DNA of 64,000 nt from Tepidamorphus sp. (GCA_028280885.1 JANQKY010000096.1:1-64000); one strand, 5' to 3'. Counted from the first letter of the stretch, positions 1-9,363 are shown. Numbers and translations are program-made. The notes: generated from the sequence alone by a model not told the origin.

Positions 1-38
1 TCGGGGTTCCCTCCACCATGAAGCAGGTACCGACACGG

Positions 39-84
39 GCTCCCCGATCCCGGCTCGGCCTAACGGCCGTCCGGGATGACGATC
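39..84. repeat. Partial copy of the GATCCCGG/CCGGGATGAC hairpin repeat
   Basis: This is the right half of an interspersed palindromic repeat whose full copies lie at 7608-7758, 45111-45240 and 48918-49040. The signature is CCCCGATCCCGG, a short variable stem, then CCGGGATGACGATCG. The rest of positions 1-277 holds no convincing gene. A fragment near 100-135 resembles another repeated motif (CCGCTTCCATCG) that recurs at about 7500 and 24340. Confidence 0.75.
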
Positions 85-277
85 GAGAGGGGATACCGGA
101 CCCCGCTTCCATCGGGGTAAATAGCGTTGATGGCGCCGCGTCGCTCTGCGTCCTATACGGTCAAGTGAACACTCAGGATTGCAACGCGGCTTTGGTCTTT
201 CTCTCTCGGCAAAATGGTCCTTATCGCCAAGCGCCGCGGATCCGATAGTCTTGCCCTTGCAACACACGGGACGAACC

Positions 278-1573
278 ATGGACCAATCCGGCGAAGAGAC
301 CTTCGCGACCACCCCCTACTGGTGGGACGCCACCCCGCGTCCGCAGCTCGACCCGTCGTCCCTGCCGGCCAGGGCCGACGTGGTCGTCGTCGGCTCCGGC
401 TATACCGGGCTCAATGCCGCGCTCGAAGTGGCGCGTGGCGGGCGCTCGGTGCTGGTCTTCGATGCAGGTGATGCCGGCTTCGGTTGCAGCACGCGCAATG
501 GCGGGCAGATCTCGACCAGCATCAAGCCGGACTTCGCCGAACTGGCGCGTCGGCATGGCAAACAGGCCGCCTTCGCGATCCTGAAGGAAGGTCAGACAGC
601 GCTCGACTGGATCGGCGATTTTCTCGCGCGCGAAGGAATCGACTGCGCCTTCGATGTCTGCGGCCGCTTCCATGCCGCCCATACGCCGCGCCACTTCAAG
701 GCGCTTGCCGAAAGCGTCAGGACGCAGCCGAAGGGCCTCGAGGTGCCCGCCCATGTCGTGCCGCGCGCCGAGCAGCGCGGGGAACTGGGAACCGACTACT
801 ATCACGGCGGTGTCGTCTACGAGGCGCATGCCTCGCTCGATCCGGCGATGTACCACCAGGGCCTTCTCGAGCGGGTGCTTAAGGCCGGCGGCACGGTCGT
901 TCCCCACTGCGCGGTCAGCGGAGTGGCGCGCGACGGGGCCGGGGTCTCCGTGACCACGCCGCGCGGCGTGGTGAAGGCCGGGAACGTCATCGTCGCGACC
1001 AACGGCTATACCGGGCCGCTGACCCCGTGGCTGCGCCGTCGCGTCATTCCGATCGGCAGCTACATCATCGCGACCGAACCGCTGCCGCCCGACCAGATGG
1101 ACCGGCTGATGCCGACGCGGCGGGTCGTCAGCGATACCCGCAAGGTGGTCTATTACTACCGGACCTCGCCCGATCGCAGCCGCATCCTGTTCGGCGGCCG
1201 GGTGACCAATGCGGAGACGGACCCGCGCAAGAGCGGCTTGCTGTTGAAAGGTGAACTCGTCCGTCTGTTTCCCGAACTGGCCGATGTCGGCTTCACCCAT
1301 TCCTGGAGCGGCACGGTCGCCTATACGTTCGATACGCTTGCCCATGTCGGCTGTCATGACGGCGTGCACTACGCCATGGGCTATTGCGGCTCCGGCGTGT
1401 CGATGGCGGGCTATTTAGGGATGCGGGTCGGCCAGCAGGTGCTTGGCCTCGCGGAGGGCCGTACCGCGCTCGACGGCCTGTCGTTTCCGACCCGGCCGCT
1501 CTATTCGGGCAAACCGTGGTTCCTCGCCCCGGCCGTTGCCTTCTACCGCTGGCGCGACAATCTGGGCTGGTAG
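278..1573 (+). CDS. FAD-dependent amine oxidoreductase (DAO family, PuuB/OrdL-like)
   Basis: A 431-residue flavoprotein of the DAO superfamily, probably oxidising an amine or amino acid. The FAD-binding GSGYTG lies at residues 39-44 after a short N-terminal segment containing YWWD. The CSTRNGGQ motif after the first Rossmann strand and the late GYCGSGVSMAGYLG segment are typical of gamma-glutamylputrescine oxidoreductase-type enzymes. I chose the ATG at 278 because the frame upstream of it runs into repeat DNA and the usual family N-terminus begins here. It converges on the GMC gene with 2 bp between stop codons. The neighbouring polyamine-type importer fits an amine-oxidation role, but the substrate is not determined. 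Confidence 0.8.
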   Translation: MDQSGEETFATTPYWWDATPRPQLDPSSLPARADVVVVGSGYTGLNAALEVARGGRSVLVFDAGDAGFGCSTRNGGQISTSIKPDFAELARRHGKQAAFAILKEGQTALDWIGDFLAREGIDCAFDVCGRFHAAHTPRHFKALAESVRTQPKGLEVPAHVVPRAEQRGELGTDYYHGGVVYEAHASLDPAMYHQGLLERVLKAGGTVVPHCAVSGVARDGAGVSVTTPRGVVKAGNVIVATNGYTGPLTPWLRRRVIPIGSYIIATEPLPPDQMDRLMPTRRVVSDTRKVVYYYRTSPDRSRILFGGRVTNAETDPRKSGLLLKGELVRLFPELADVGFTHSWSGTVAYTFDTLAHVGCHDGVHYAMGYCGSGVSMAGYLGMRVGQQVLGLAEGRTALDGLSFPTRPLYSGKPWFLAPAVAFYRWRDNLGW

Positions 1574-1575
1574 GC

Positions 1576-3192
1576 TCAGGTCGCGTCCGCGCGGATCAGG
1601 TCGCTGGCCTTCTCGCCGACCATCATCGCCGGCGCATTCGTGTTGCCGGATGTCAGCGTCGGGAAGATCGAGGCATCGGCGACGCGCAGCGACTGGATGC
1701 CATGGACTTTCAGGGCCGCGTCTACGACATGGCGCTGCGGATTGGGACCCATGGCGCAGGTGCCGGCGGGGTGGAACACCGTGCCGCCTTGCTCGCGGGC
1801 ATAGGCGAGCAGGGCGTCGTCGCTCGCATCGGCGGGATAGGGATCGACGGGGGCTTCGATGATGGCGGACAGCGCGGGCGTCTCGGCGAGTTTCAAAAGG
1901 ACCCTTAGCCCGGCGATCGCCTCCTGCTGGTCGTGCCCGGTTTCCAGATAGCCCGGGTGAATGAGCGGCGGCGCGGCCGGATCGGCCGAGCGCAGCTCCA
2001 GGCGGCCGCGGCTCGTCGGCCGGCACAGCGTGGCGCTGATCTGGAAGGCGGAATAGGGATCCGGGTTCATCAGCGGCCGGGTGCCCGGCGGGGCCTTCAG
2101 ATAGCTGAGCGGTGAGAAATAGATCTGCACGTTGGGCCGGCTTTGGCTTGCATCGGTGCGGATGAAGCCGCCGGCCTGGTTGAGGCTCAAGGCCAGCGGA
2201 CCCTTGCGGGTCAGCACGTATTGCAGGCCGGCCCGGAGCTTGCCGTACCAGGGATAGAGCCTGTCGTTCAGCGTCGGCACGGTCGAGCGGTAGAAGAAGC
2301 AGATGTCGTAGTGGTCCTGCAGGTTCGCGCCGACACCGGGCAGGTTCGCGACAACCGGAATGCCGTGGCCGGCAAGCGCGTCGGCGGCACCCAGCCCGGA
2401 CTGCATCAAAAGCTTCGGCGATCCGATCGCGCCGGCGCAAAGGATGACCTCGGCGCGGGCGGTCGCGCGCTGCTCCGATCCGTTGCGGCGATAGGCGATG
2501 CCGGTGGCGCGGGTGCCGTCGAACAGGATGCGCTGAACGTCCGTGCCGGTCTCGATCTTCAGGCTTTTACGGTTGCGCGCCGGCCACAGATAGCCGCGCG
2601 AAGCCGACACCCGCCGGCCGTCCTTGATGGTGAGGTGATAGGGGCCGACGCCTTCCGAGGTCTCGCCATTGAAGTCGGCGTTGCGTTCAAGGCCCGCCTC
2701 CTCGCAGGCGCGGAAGAACGTCTCGCAGGTCGGATGAAGCTCGGAAGACGGCGCCATGATGCCGATCGGCCCGTCGCCGCCATGCCACTCGCTTTCGCCC
2801 CAGGCATGGGCCTCCATGCGCTTGAAGACCGGCAGCACGTCGTCGAAGCCCCAGCCGGGGTTGCCGGCGTCCCGCCAGGCGTCGAAATCCTCGCGCTGGC
2901 CGCGGATATAGACCATCGCGTTGATCGAGCTCGACCCGCCGAGCACCTTGCCGCGCGGCCAGTAGCTTTCCCGGCCGCCGGCGCTGGCGACCGGCTCGGT
3001 CATGTACATCCAGTTGACGTCAGGGTCGTAGAAGGTGCGGCCATAGCCGACCGGCACCTGGATCCAGAACCGCCTGTCATCGGGCCCTGCCTCGAGCAGC
3101 AGCACGGAATGCCGGCCGCTTTCGCTCAGGCGGGCGGCGACCGCGCAGCCGGCCGATCCCGCCCCGACGACGATATAATCGAACGCGGACAT
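1576..3192 (-). CDS. GMC family oxidoreductase (choline dehydrogenase-like)
   Basis: A 538-residue FAD-dependent glucose-methanol-choline enzyme that oxidises a primary alcohol to an aldehyde. The ADP-binding GAGSAG is at residues 10-15. GMC signature 1 (GGSSSINAMVYIRG) and signature 2 (GAIGSPKLLMQSG) are both present, as are the catalytic HPAGTCAMG and the C-terminal SGNTNAPAMMVGEKASDLI block. It starts 6 bp after the stop of the upstream permease, so it is almost certainly the last gene of the ABC importer operon. Its substrate is probably the imported compound or a derivative. Assignment as BetA itself is not safe, because there is no betaine aldehyde dehydrogenase or BetI next to it. Confidence 0.87.
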   Translation of the reverse strand: MSAFDYIVVGAGSAGCAVAARLSESGRHSVLLLEAGPDDRRFWIQVPVGYGRTFYDPDVNWMYMTEPVASAGGRESYWPRGKVLGGSSSINAMVYIRGQREDFDAWRDAGNPGWGFDDVLPVFKRMEAHAWGESEWHGGDGPIGIMAPSSELHPTCETFFRACEEAGLERNADFNGETSEGVGPYHLTIKDGRRVSASRGYLWPARNRKSLKIETGTDVQRILFDGTRATGIAYRRNGSEQRATARAEVILCAGAIGSPKLLMQSGLGAADALAGHGIPVVANLPGVGANLQDHYDICFFYRSTVPTLNDRLYPWYGKLRAGLQYVLTRKGPLALSLNQAGGFIRTDASQSRPNVQIYFSPLSYLKAPPGTRPLMNPDPYSAFQISATLCRPTSRGRLELRSADPAAPPLIHPGYLETGHDQQEAIAGLRVLLKLAETPALSAIIEAPVDPYPADASDDALLAYAREQGGTVFHPAGTCAMGPNPQRHVVDAALKVHGIQSLRVADASIFPTLTSGNTNAPAMMVGEKASDLIRADAT

Positions 3193-3198
3193 CGGGCG

Positions 3199-4053
3199 TC
3201 AGCCGGTCGACCGGTCGCGCTGCACGAGGACCGTGACCAGCGCCAGGAGGCCCGATGCGATCATCAGGAACAGCGAGACGGCGTTCAGCACCGGGGTCGA
3301 GCCGACCTTGGCCATGCGGTCGAACATGGTGATGGTCAGCGGCGCCTCCGAGCCGACCAGAAACAGCGTCGTGTTGAAGTTCTCGAACGAGACCAGGAAG
3401 GCGACGATGCCGGCGGCGATCATCGCCGGCCGCAGGAAGGGCAGGGTGACGGTCAGCAGCACGCGCAGGCGGCTTGCGCCGAGATTGTAGGCGGCTTCCT
3501 CCATCGCCACGTCGAACTTGCGCATGCGCGCGGTAATGACGAGCGAGGTGATCGTCGTGATGAAGGAGAACTGCCCGAGCACGACGAGCAGCAGGCCCGG
3601 CCTTAAGAACCCCAGCTCGATGCCGTAGCGGTCGTCCGCGCCGTTGGCGATCGTGCTGGCGAGCACCAGGATCGAGATGCCGAGGATGACGCCGGGAATG
3701 ACCAGCGGCACGATCATCATGATGTAGAAGAAGTTCTTCGCCGGAAACTCGCTGCGCACGAACAGGAAGGCGTTGCAGGTGCCCACGAACACCGACAGGG
3801 CCGAGACCCAGCAGGCGATCACGAAGGAATAGTAGAGGCCGCGCAAGAGGCGCTGGTCGTAGAACATGCCGAGCTTGGGCTCGGTGTCGTTGAAGAACCA
3901 GTCGAGCGTGAAGCCGCGCCAGGGCAGGGCGGGGAACATTGAATCGTTGAACGCGAACATGCTGGCGGCGAATAAAGGCGCCGCCAGGAAGATAAAGAAG
4001 GCGATCAGATAGGCCCGGTAGCCGATCAGGAAGATCTGTGTCTGCCGTCGCAT
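3199..4053 (-). CDS. ABC transporter permease, PotC type
   Basis: A 284-residue inner-membrane permease of a spermidine/putrescine-type importer with about six hydrophobic segments. The ATPase-contact (EAA) loop reads EEAAYNLGASRLRV followed by LPFLRPAMIAAG, typical of PotC. The frame is open further upstream, but the ATG at 4053 (MRRQTQIF) is the natural start: it lies 13 bp after the stop of the other permease, and the upstream extension is polar and unlike the family. It lies in the operon binding protein-ATPase-permease-permease-GMC dehydrogenase. Confidence 0.88.
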   Translation of the reverse strand: MRRQTQIFLIGYRAYLIAFFIFLAAPLFAASMFAFNDSMFPALPWRGFTLDWFFNDTEPKLGMFYDQRLLRGLYYSFVIACWVSALSVFVGTCNAFLFVRSEFPAKNFFYIMMIVPLVIPGVILGISILVLASTIANGADDRYGIELGFLRPGLLLVVLGQFSFITTITSLVITARMRKFDVAMEEAAYNLGASRLRVLLTVTLPFLRPAMIAAGIVAFLVSFENFNTTLFLVGSEAPLTITMFDRMAKVGSTPVLNAVSLFLMIASGLLALVTVLVQRDRSTG

Positions 4054-4066
4054 CGCTCCGCCCCCC

Positions 4067-4936
4067 TCAGCTTCGCGCGACGGTGCTGGTGAGCGACTGG
4101 CCCGAAAGCCGCAGGCCCAGCCAGACGACGAGCGAGGTAAACGCCAGGAGCAGGAAGCCGAAGGCAGCACCCGCCTCCCAGTTGTAGCGGGTGATGAACT
4201 GCTCGTAGATCGTCTCGGTGAACCAACTCGAGTTCTTGCCGCCGAGCAGGACCGGCGTCAGGTAGCTGCCGGCCGTCAGCATGAAGACGATGATGCAGCC
4301 CGAGACGATGCCCGGCATCGCGTAGGGGATGATGATCCGGCGCAGCACGGTGAAGCCGTTGCCGCCGAGATTGTAACCGGCCTCGATCATCGCGTCGTCC
4401 ATGCCGTCGAGCGTCGAGGTGAGCGGCACGATCATGAACAGCATGACGGTGTAGACCAGCCCGACGATGACGGCCGCGTCGTTATAGAGCATCTCGACGG
4501 GCTGAGAGACGAGGCCGACATATTGCAGGGCGCCGGAGATGATGCCGGTCTCGCGCAACAGCAGGATCCAGCCATAGGCACGGATCAGGTCGCTGACCCA
4601 GAGCGGTACGAGGCAGAGCAGGAACAGCGCGCCGCGCGACCGGCGCCCGGCGATCTTGGCGATGTAGTAGGCGATCGGGAAGCCGATGATCAGCGCCAGC
4701 GCGGTCACCAGCAGCGACATCGAGCCGGTGCGCAGCAGCGTGTTCCAGTAGATCGGCTCCTGGGCGAAATCGATATAATTGCCGAAGCCGAATTCATACT
4801 GGCGCGGGCCGACCTTCTCGCGCAGCGACAACACGCCCATGCCGATATGCGGCAGCAGGATCAGAAGCGCGATCCACAGCGCGAACGGCATGAACAGGAG
4901 GATCAGCGCCAGGCGCCGGGCATCCCTGCGGTTCAT
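4067..4936 (-). CDS. ABC transporter permease, PotB type
   Basis: A 289-residue membrane permease that pairs with the PotC-type subunit. The EAA loop reads IEAGYNLGGNGFTVLRRI followed by IPYAMPGIVSG. The start ATG at 4936 overlaps the stop of the ATPase gene by 4 bp (ATGA), indicating translational coupling. The longer open frame upstream is only a shadow of the ATPase gene. About six transmembrane stretches are visible, starting with LALILLFMPFALWIALLIL. Confidence 0.88.
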   Translation of the reverse strand: MNRRDARRLALILLFMPFALWIALLILLPHIGMGVLSLREKVGPRQYEFGFGNYIDFAQEPIYWNTLLRTGSMSLLVTALALIIGFPIAYYIAKIAGRRSRGALFLLCLVPLWVSDLIRAYGWILLLRETGIISGALQYVGLVSQPVEMLYNDAAVIVGLVYTVMLFMIVPLTSTLDGMDDAMIEAGYNLGGNGFTVLRRIIIPYAMPGIVSGCIIVFMLTAGSYLTPVLLGGKNSSWFTETIYEQFITRYNWEAGAAFGFLLLAFTSLVVWLGLRLSGQSLTSTVARS

Positions 4937-6033
4937 GCGGCTTTCCCCGCCGCGGCAAAGCAGAGCGCGTTTTCCGGCGCCCAGGTGAGGCTTACCCGCT
5001 CGCCGGGCCTGATGTCGTCGGTGCCGCCGGTAAGCGTGATATCGGCCTCGACCAGTTCTTCTGAATCGGTGCGCACCAGCGCCCGGCTGTTGGCGCCGTT
5101 GAACAACAGGCTGTCGACGATACCGGACAGTCCGGACGTTTGCGAGCCGCGATCGATTGAGATGAATTCCGGCCGCACGAACAATTCGACCCTGTCGCCC
5201 TTTGCGAGCGTTCCATCGTTTGCTGCGGTACATTTCACCGGCAGGCCGCCCTCGGTCGCAACCTCGAGCGCTGCGCCGTCGACTGACTGGACGCGGCCGC
5301 TCCACCGGTTGGAATCGCCGACGAAGCCGGCAACGAAGGCCGTTGCCGGCCTGTGATAGAGCTCCTGCGGCGCGCCGACCTGCTCGAACCGGCCATTGTT
5401 CATGACCGCGACCCGGTCCGACATGACGAGCGCCTCGGACTGGTCGTGGGTGATGTAGACGAATGTGGTGTTGAACTGGTGCTGAAGCAGCTTGAGCTCG
5501 ATCTTCATCGCCTCGCGCAGCTTCAGGTCGAGCGCGCCGAGCGGTTCGTCGAGCAGCAGGACGTCGGGATCGAGCACCATGCAGCGGGCGATCGCGATGC
5601 GCTGCTTCTGGCCGCCGGAGAGCTGATGGATCTCGCGGCCGGCGACGTCGGGCAGGGCGATCCGGTCGAGCACATCGTGCACCTTGCGGCGGATCTCCTC
5701 CTTGCCCATGCGCTGGCAGCGCAGGCCGTAGGCGATGTTCTCGTAGACGTTCATCATCGGGAACAGCGCCAGATGCTGGAACACCATCTTGACGTTGCGC
5801 CTGTTCGGCGGGACCTCGAGGACGGAGCGTCCCTTGATGCGGATGTCACCGGCGCTCGGCTCCTCGAAGCCGGCGATCATCCGCATCAAGGTGGTCTTGC
5901 CGCATCCCGAGGGACCCAGGATGGAGAAGAAGGATCCGCTGGCGATGTCCAGGGAGATGTCCTGGACGGCCTTGACCGATCCGAACGACTTGGAAACGCC
6001 CAGGCACTGGAGATCGAGATCGTCAGGCCCCAT
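4933..6033 (-). CDS. ABC transporter ATP-binding protein, PotA type
   Basis: A 366-residue ATPase energising the polyamine-type importer. It has Walker A GPSGCGKTT, the signature LSGGQKQR, Walker B LLLDEPLGALD and the switch histidine region ITHDQSEAL. The C-terminal third fits the TOBE regulatory domain found in PotA and MalK. The frame is open up to 6114, but the ATG at 6033 (MGPDDLDLQ) places the first strand at the usual distance, and the upstream part crosses two hairpins. It is separated from the binding-protein gene by 132 bp and overlaps the next permease by 4 bp. Confidence 0.9.
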   Translation of the reverse strand: MGPDDLDLQCLGVSKSFGSVKAVQDISLDIASGSFFSILGPSGCGKTTLMRMIAGFEEPSAGDIRIKGRSVLEVPPNRRNVKMVFQHLALFPMMNVYENIAYGLRCQRMGKEEIRRKVHDVLDRIALPDVAGREIHQLSGGQKQRIAIARCMVLDPDVLLLDEPLGALDLKLREAMKIELKLLQHQFNTTFVYITHDQSEALVMSDRVAVMNNGRFEQVGAPQELYHRPATAFVAGFVGDSNRWSGRVQSVDGAALEVATEGGLPVKCTAANDGTLAKGDRVELFVRPEFISIDRGSQTSGLSGIVDSLLFNGANSRALVRTDSEELVEADITLTGGTDDIRPGERVSLTWAPENALCFAAAGKAA

Positions 6034-6073
6034 CGTCAAATGATCCCCCAATTGCTCCGGTGCGGCGGTAAAG

Positions 6074-6149
6074 ACTATCGCGAAATGCAAGGCGTGCGCG
6101 ATAGTCCGTAGCAAGGCGAGGCCGGGAAACGCGATTTCCGTTTCCCGGC
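6074..6149 (-). terminator. Two stem-loops between binding-protein and ATPase genes
   Basis: Two inverted repeats lie in the 132-bp gap. The first is ACTATCGCG (6074-6082) with CGCGATAGT (6097-6105). The second is GCCGGGAAACG (6121-6131) with CGTTTCCCGGC (6139-6149), a perfect 11-bp stem. Neither is followed by a clear T-run. In binding-protein importers, stem-loops at this place usually protect the upstream message or partly terminate it, giving more binding protein than membrane subunits. That role is inferred here. Confidence 0.6.
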
Positions 6150-6165
6150 CCGGAAACGCTTCTCG

Positions 6166-7269
6166 TCAGCCGCCGGTCGCCGCCTTGATCTTCTCAAGCG
6201 TGCGGCCTTCCATGTCCTCGACGCCGGGCGGGATGTTGGCGAAGAACTTGAGGTTGGCGATATCCTCCTCGGTGAAGGCGGCGTTGACGGCTGCCTTCTT
6301 GTCGTCGGGCAGCAGATCCTTGCCGCCCTTGACCGCGGCGATCGCCCCGGTGCTCGCCGACATCATCTTCACGTTTTCGGGCTGAAGCACGAAGTTGATC
6401 CACTTGTAGGCGGCATCGTCCGCCTTGCCCTTGGCCGGCAGCGCGAAGGTGTCGATCCAGGCCAGCGCGCCGGTCTCCGGCGGCACGAAGACGATGTTCT
6501 GGTTTTCGTTGTAGAGCTTGTAGGCGGTCGAATCCCAGGTCTCGGAGCCGACGATTTCACCCGACAGCATCATCGCGGCGAGGTCGTCGCCGGCGTTCCA
6601 ATAGGCCTTGATGTTGCCCTTGCATTCGATCAGCTTCTCGGCGACCTGATCGAGGATCTGCTGATACTTCTCAAGATCCGAATAGGCCTCGAACGGGTTC
6701 TCGCCCATGGCAAAGGCCGTGCCGAGCAGGATCGTGCGCTTTAGGCGCATCGAGGTCCTGCCCTTGTATTCGGGATCGCACAGATCCGCCCAGCTCTTCA
6801 GGTTCGGCGCCTTGGTCTTGTCGGCCATCAGGCCGGACGTGCCCCACTGATGGGGAACCGCGTAGACCTCGCCCTCGATCGTCGTGTTGGCCTTGACGCC
6901 GTCGAGCAGGCTCGGCTCCATCACCGAGGTGTCGATCTTGCTCAGATCAAGCGGCTTGTAGATGTCGTATTCGAGCTGGGCCGCGTAGATGCGGTCATGG
7001 CTCGGCTGGGCGAGGTCGAAGCCCGCGCCGCCGGTCGCCCGCAGCTTGGCGATCATCTCCTCGTTGTTGGAAAAGGTCACCTCGACGTCGATGTCGGGAT
7101 ACTTCTCCTCGAATTTCTGGATCAGCGCTTCCGGCGCATAGGAGCCCCAGGTCAGCAGCCTCAGCGTTTCGGCCTGTGCGCCCCCCGGCGCCAGCGCGAT
7201 CCCGGCCGTGACGAGCGCGATCGCCGTCAGGGTCGGAAAGCTAGGAATGCAAGCAGGTTTCTTTCGCAT
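6166..7269 (-). CDS. Extracellular solute-binding protein, PotD/PotF-like
   Basis: A 367-residue periplasmic binding protein. The N-terminus is a classic Sec signal (MRKK, a hydrophobic stretch, cleavage near AQA-ET). The mature part begins LRLLTWGSYAPEALIQKFEEKYP, matching the family that binds polyamines and related cations, and includes the segment AVPHQWGTSGL. A strong ribosome site (GGGAGGT) precedes the ATG at 7269. It is the first gene of the operon running down to the GMC dehydrogenase. The ligand cannot be read from sequence: putrescine, spermidine or another amine is possible. Confidence 0.88.
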   Translation of the reverse strand: MRKKPACIPSFPTLTAIALVTAGIALAPGGAQAETLRLLTWGSYAPEALIQKFEEKYPDIDVEVTFSNNEEMIAKLRATGGAGFDLAQPSHDRIYAAQLEYDIYKPLDLSKIDTSVMEPSLLDGVKANTTIEGEVYAVPHQWGTSGLMADKTKAPNLKSWADLCDPEYKGRTSMRLKRTILLGTAFAMGENPFEAYSDLEKYQQILDQVAEKLIECKGNIKAYWNAGDDLAAMMLSGEIVGSETWDSTAYKLYNENQNIVFVPPETGALAWIDTFALPAKGKADDAAYKWINFVLQPENVKMMSASTGAIAAVKGGKDLLPDDKKAAVNAAFTEEDIANLKFFANIPPGVEDMEGRTLEKIKAATGG

Positions 7270-7854
7270 GGTCGGACACCTCCCGTTTTTGCTCAGCCCG
7301 GCGGAGTTGGCGGACTAACGCATAAGGTCGGAAGGCTACGGTGCCATTGGACTGTGCCGTATATCCATTATCAACACTGGGTCAGTCCAATTCGTTGATC
7401 GGTTTGCCGGCTGTTGTTCATCGTTGTCCGGTTCGGCGTTTGTCCGCTTTGGGGTGCGGTATCGCTACGCATAGGAGCGTCATCAACTCTGTTTTCCTCG
7501 ATGGAAGCGGTGTCCGGTATCGTTTGCCAATTCCCCTCGGTGTCATTGCCGGGCTTGTCCCGGTAATGACATCAGAATGGGTGGCGGTGTGGCGCCAGCC
7601 TCTCCCTCGTCATCCCGGAATTCGCGACAGCGAATATCCGGGATCGGGAAACCCCGGTCCTATCGACAGCTCGGGGGCTCCCCGATCCCGGCTCTCCACT
7701 TCGTGGAGCCTGTCCTCGGGCCGGCCAAAGGCCGGTCCCGTGGGGCCGGGATGACGAGGGCAAGGGGATGCGGTGGCGCAACCGCCCAAACGGATCTCAT
7801 GTCCGGGCGTGGCCCATCGCTGTCTGGATCAGCCGGAGCGGACAGCGAGGCGCG
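7270..7854. other. Intergenic region with promoter side and interspersed repeats
   Basis: This gap of 585 bp separates the importer operon from the MocR regulator gene, both on the minus strand. The first 150 bp should hold the importer promoter, though no confident -35/-10 pair is visible. From about 7478 the DNA consists of repeated motifs: the CTCTGTTTTCCTCGATGGAAG element, the CATTGCCGGGCTTGTCCCGG hairpin, and the hairpin pair at 7608-7758. The short open frames here are repeat DNA rather than genes. Confidence 0.7.
7608..7758. repeat. Full facing-hairpin repeat (ATCCCGG family)
   Basis: The left arm starts CGTCATCCCGGAATTCGC, followed by GCGAATATCCGGGATCGGG. A variable centre leads to CCCCGATCCCGG and ends CCGGGATGACGAGG. 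The two ends are inverted, and each end also folds on itself. Near-identical copies are at 45111-45240 and 48918-49040, with half copies at 39-84 and 59219-59256. Confidence 0.85.
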
Positions 7855-9363
7855 TCATCCTGCCATCGCCCGCAGGACCGGCTCCGCTTCCTGAAGGGCC
7901 GGGAGTTCCGCCAGCGCCTCGACGCCCTGCCGGATCCTGTCCTCGCCGACGGCGCCGAAGCCGAGCGCGACGGCGCGCTGGCCGATCGGTTCGAGGCAGT
8001 AGCGCGAGAGCGGTGCGAGAATGACGCCGCGCTTGGCCGCCTGCGCGGCGATCTCATGTTCGTCGAGGCCGGGGCCGAGAACGCCGATGGCGTGAAAGCC
8101 GCTTGCCGTCGGGGCGATGTCGATGCGGCCGGCAAGCGCGGAAAACGCCGTGACGAGCGCGCCGTGCCGGGCGCGATAGACCTGCCGCATGGCGCGGATA
8201 TGGGTTGCGAACAGGCCCTCGTTCATGAAGTCGGCGACGATCGCCTGGTTGGCCGTCGGCACGCCGCTCAGCCAGTAGGCGCTGACGCGGGCGAAGACGT
8301 CGACCAGGCCGCGCGGCACCAGCACGAACCCGAGGCGCAGCGAGGGAAACAGCGTTTTGGAGAAGGTGCCGACATAGATCACCCGCTCCTGCGTGTCGAT
8401 GCTCTTCAGCGGCGGCGGCGGCTTGTCGCCGAAATAGAATTCGCCGTCATAATCGTCCTCGACGATCAGCGCGTCGGCCTCCTCGGCGGCCTGCAGCAGC
8501 GCCAGGCGGCGCGACAGGCTCATCACGTGGCCGAGCGGCTGCTGATGCGAGGGCGTGACGAAGGCGAGACGGAAATGCGGGGCCCGCTGCATGCCGTCCT
8601 CGACGCTCAGGCCCTCCGCGTCGACCGCCACGGGCACCAGGTCGGCGCCGGCGGCGACAAACGCGTTGCGCGCGCCGACGGCGCCGGGATTTTCGAACCA
8701 GACATGCTCGCCGGGATTGAGCAGCAGCGAGGCGATCAGGAAGAAGGCCTGCTGGGCGCCGCCGACGATCAGGATCTGGTCGGGATCGCTGCGGATGCCG
8801 CGCACCGCGTTTAAGTGGGTGGCGATCGCCTCGCGCAGGCCCTGATGGCCGAAGGGATGGCCGTAGCCCATCACCTCCTCGCGGCCGCCGCGCCAATGCC
8901 TGGAACTGATCCGCGACCAGTGCGCCATCGGAAACCGGTCGAGCGCCGGCAGCGCGGTGATGAAGGGCTGCGCCCGATGCGGCAGCCAGTCTCGCGGCGT
9001 GAAGAAGCGGTCGGCGTGATAGGCGGCATGCGACAGGCGCGGTTCGGCAACGGCCGACCCGGCCGGGCTGCGCGCCGGCTTCGGCGGGCGTTTGGATAGC
9101 GTGTCGCTGACATAGGTGCCCGAGCCGACCCGGGCCTCCAGCAGGCCTTCCGATATCAGCCGGTCGATCGCATCGACGACGGTGGTGCGCGACACGCCGA
9201 TCTCGGCGGCCAGCGTCCGGCTCGCCGGCAGCCGCTCGCCGGGCTTGATGCCTTGCGTCAGCAACAGGTCCTTCAGTCCCATATAGAGCTGGACGCTGAT
9301 GTTCCGGTTCGAGCCGCGATCGATATGAATGGACGACAGCAGCGCCCCGCCATGGGTTTTCAT
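7855..9363 (-). CDS. MocR/PdxR-type GntR regulator with aminotransferase domain
   Basis: A 502-residue MocR-family transcription factor. Residues about 20-85 form the GntR winged helix (LPASRTLAAEIGVSRTTVVD), a proline-rich linker follows, and from about 125 onward it is a fold-type I aminotransferase-like domain. The PLP lysine is K336 in GTFSKTLFPSLRLG, with VEDDYDGEF at 301-309. It is divergent from the enolase-superfamily/aldehyde dehydrogenase pair, so it probably senses an amino compound or PLP adduct and controls that pair. Three copies of a GTCCAAT-like motif lie between the two start codons. It is not necessarily PdxR itself, since no PLP-synthesis gene is adjacent. Confidence 0.88.
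   Translation of the reverse strand: MKTHGGALLSSIHIDRGSNRNISVQLYMGLKDLLLTQGIKPGERLPASRTLAAEIGVSRTTVVDAIDRLISEGLLEARVGSGTYVSDTLSKRPPKPARSPAGSAVAEPRLSHAAYHADRFFTPRDWLPHRAQPFITALPALDRFPMAHWSRISSRHWRGGREEVMGYGHPFGHQGLREAIATHLNAVRGIRSDPDQILIVGGAQQAFFLIASLLLNPGEHVWFENPGAVGARNAFVAAGADLVPVAVDAEGLSVEDGMQRAPHFRLAFVTPSHQQPLGHVMSLSRRLALLQAAEEADALIVEDDYDGEFYFGDKPPPPLKSIDTQERVIYVGTFSKTLFPSLRLGFVLVPRGLVDVFARVSAYWLSGVPTANQAIVADFMNEGLFATHIRAMRQVYRARHGALVTAFSALAGRIDIAPTASGFHAIGVLGPGLDEHEIAAQAAKRGVILAPLSRYCLEPIGQRAVALGFGAVGEDRIRQGVEALAELPALQEAEPVLRAMAG

Noticed and set aside
221..1369. Long open frame of 382 codons antisense to the FAD oxidoreductase
   Set aside because: It is the shadow of a well-supported flavoprotein gene in GC-rich DNA. 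The translation is Arg/Ala/Gly-rich with no domain motif.
2143..3606. Open frame of 487 codons antisense to the GMC dehydrogenase and PotC permease
   Set aside because: It spans two real genes on the other strand, is low-complexity in its second half, and has no recognisable motif.
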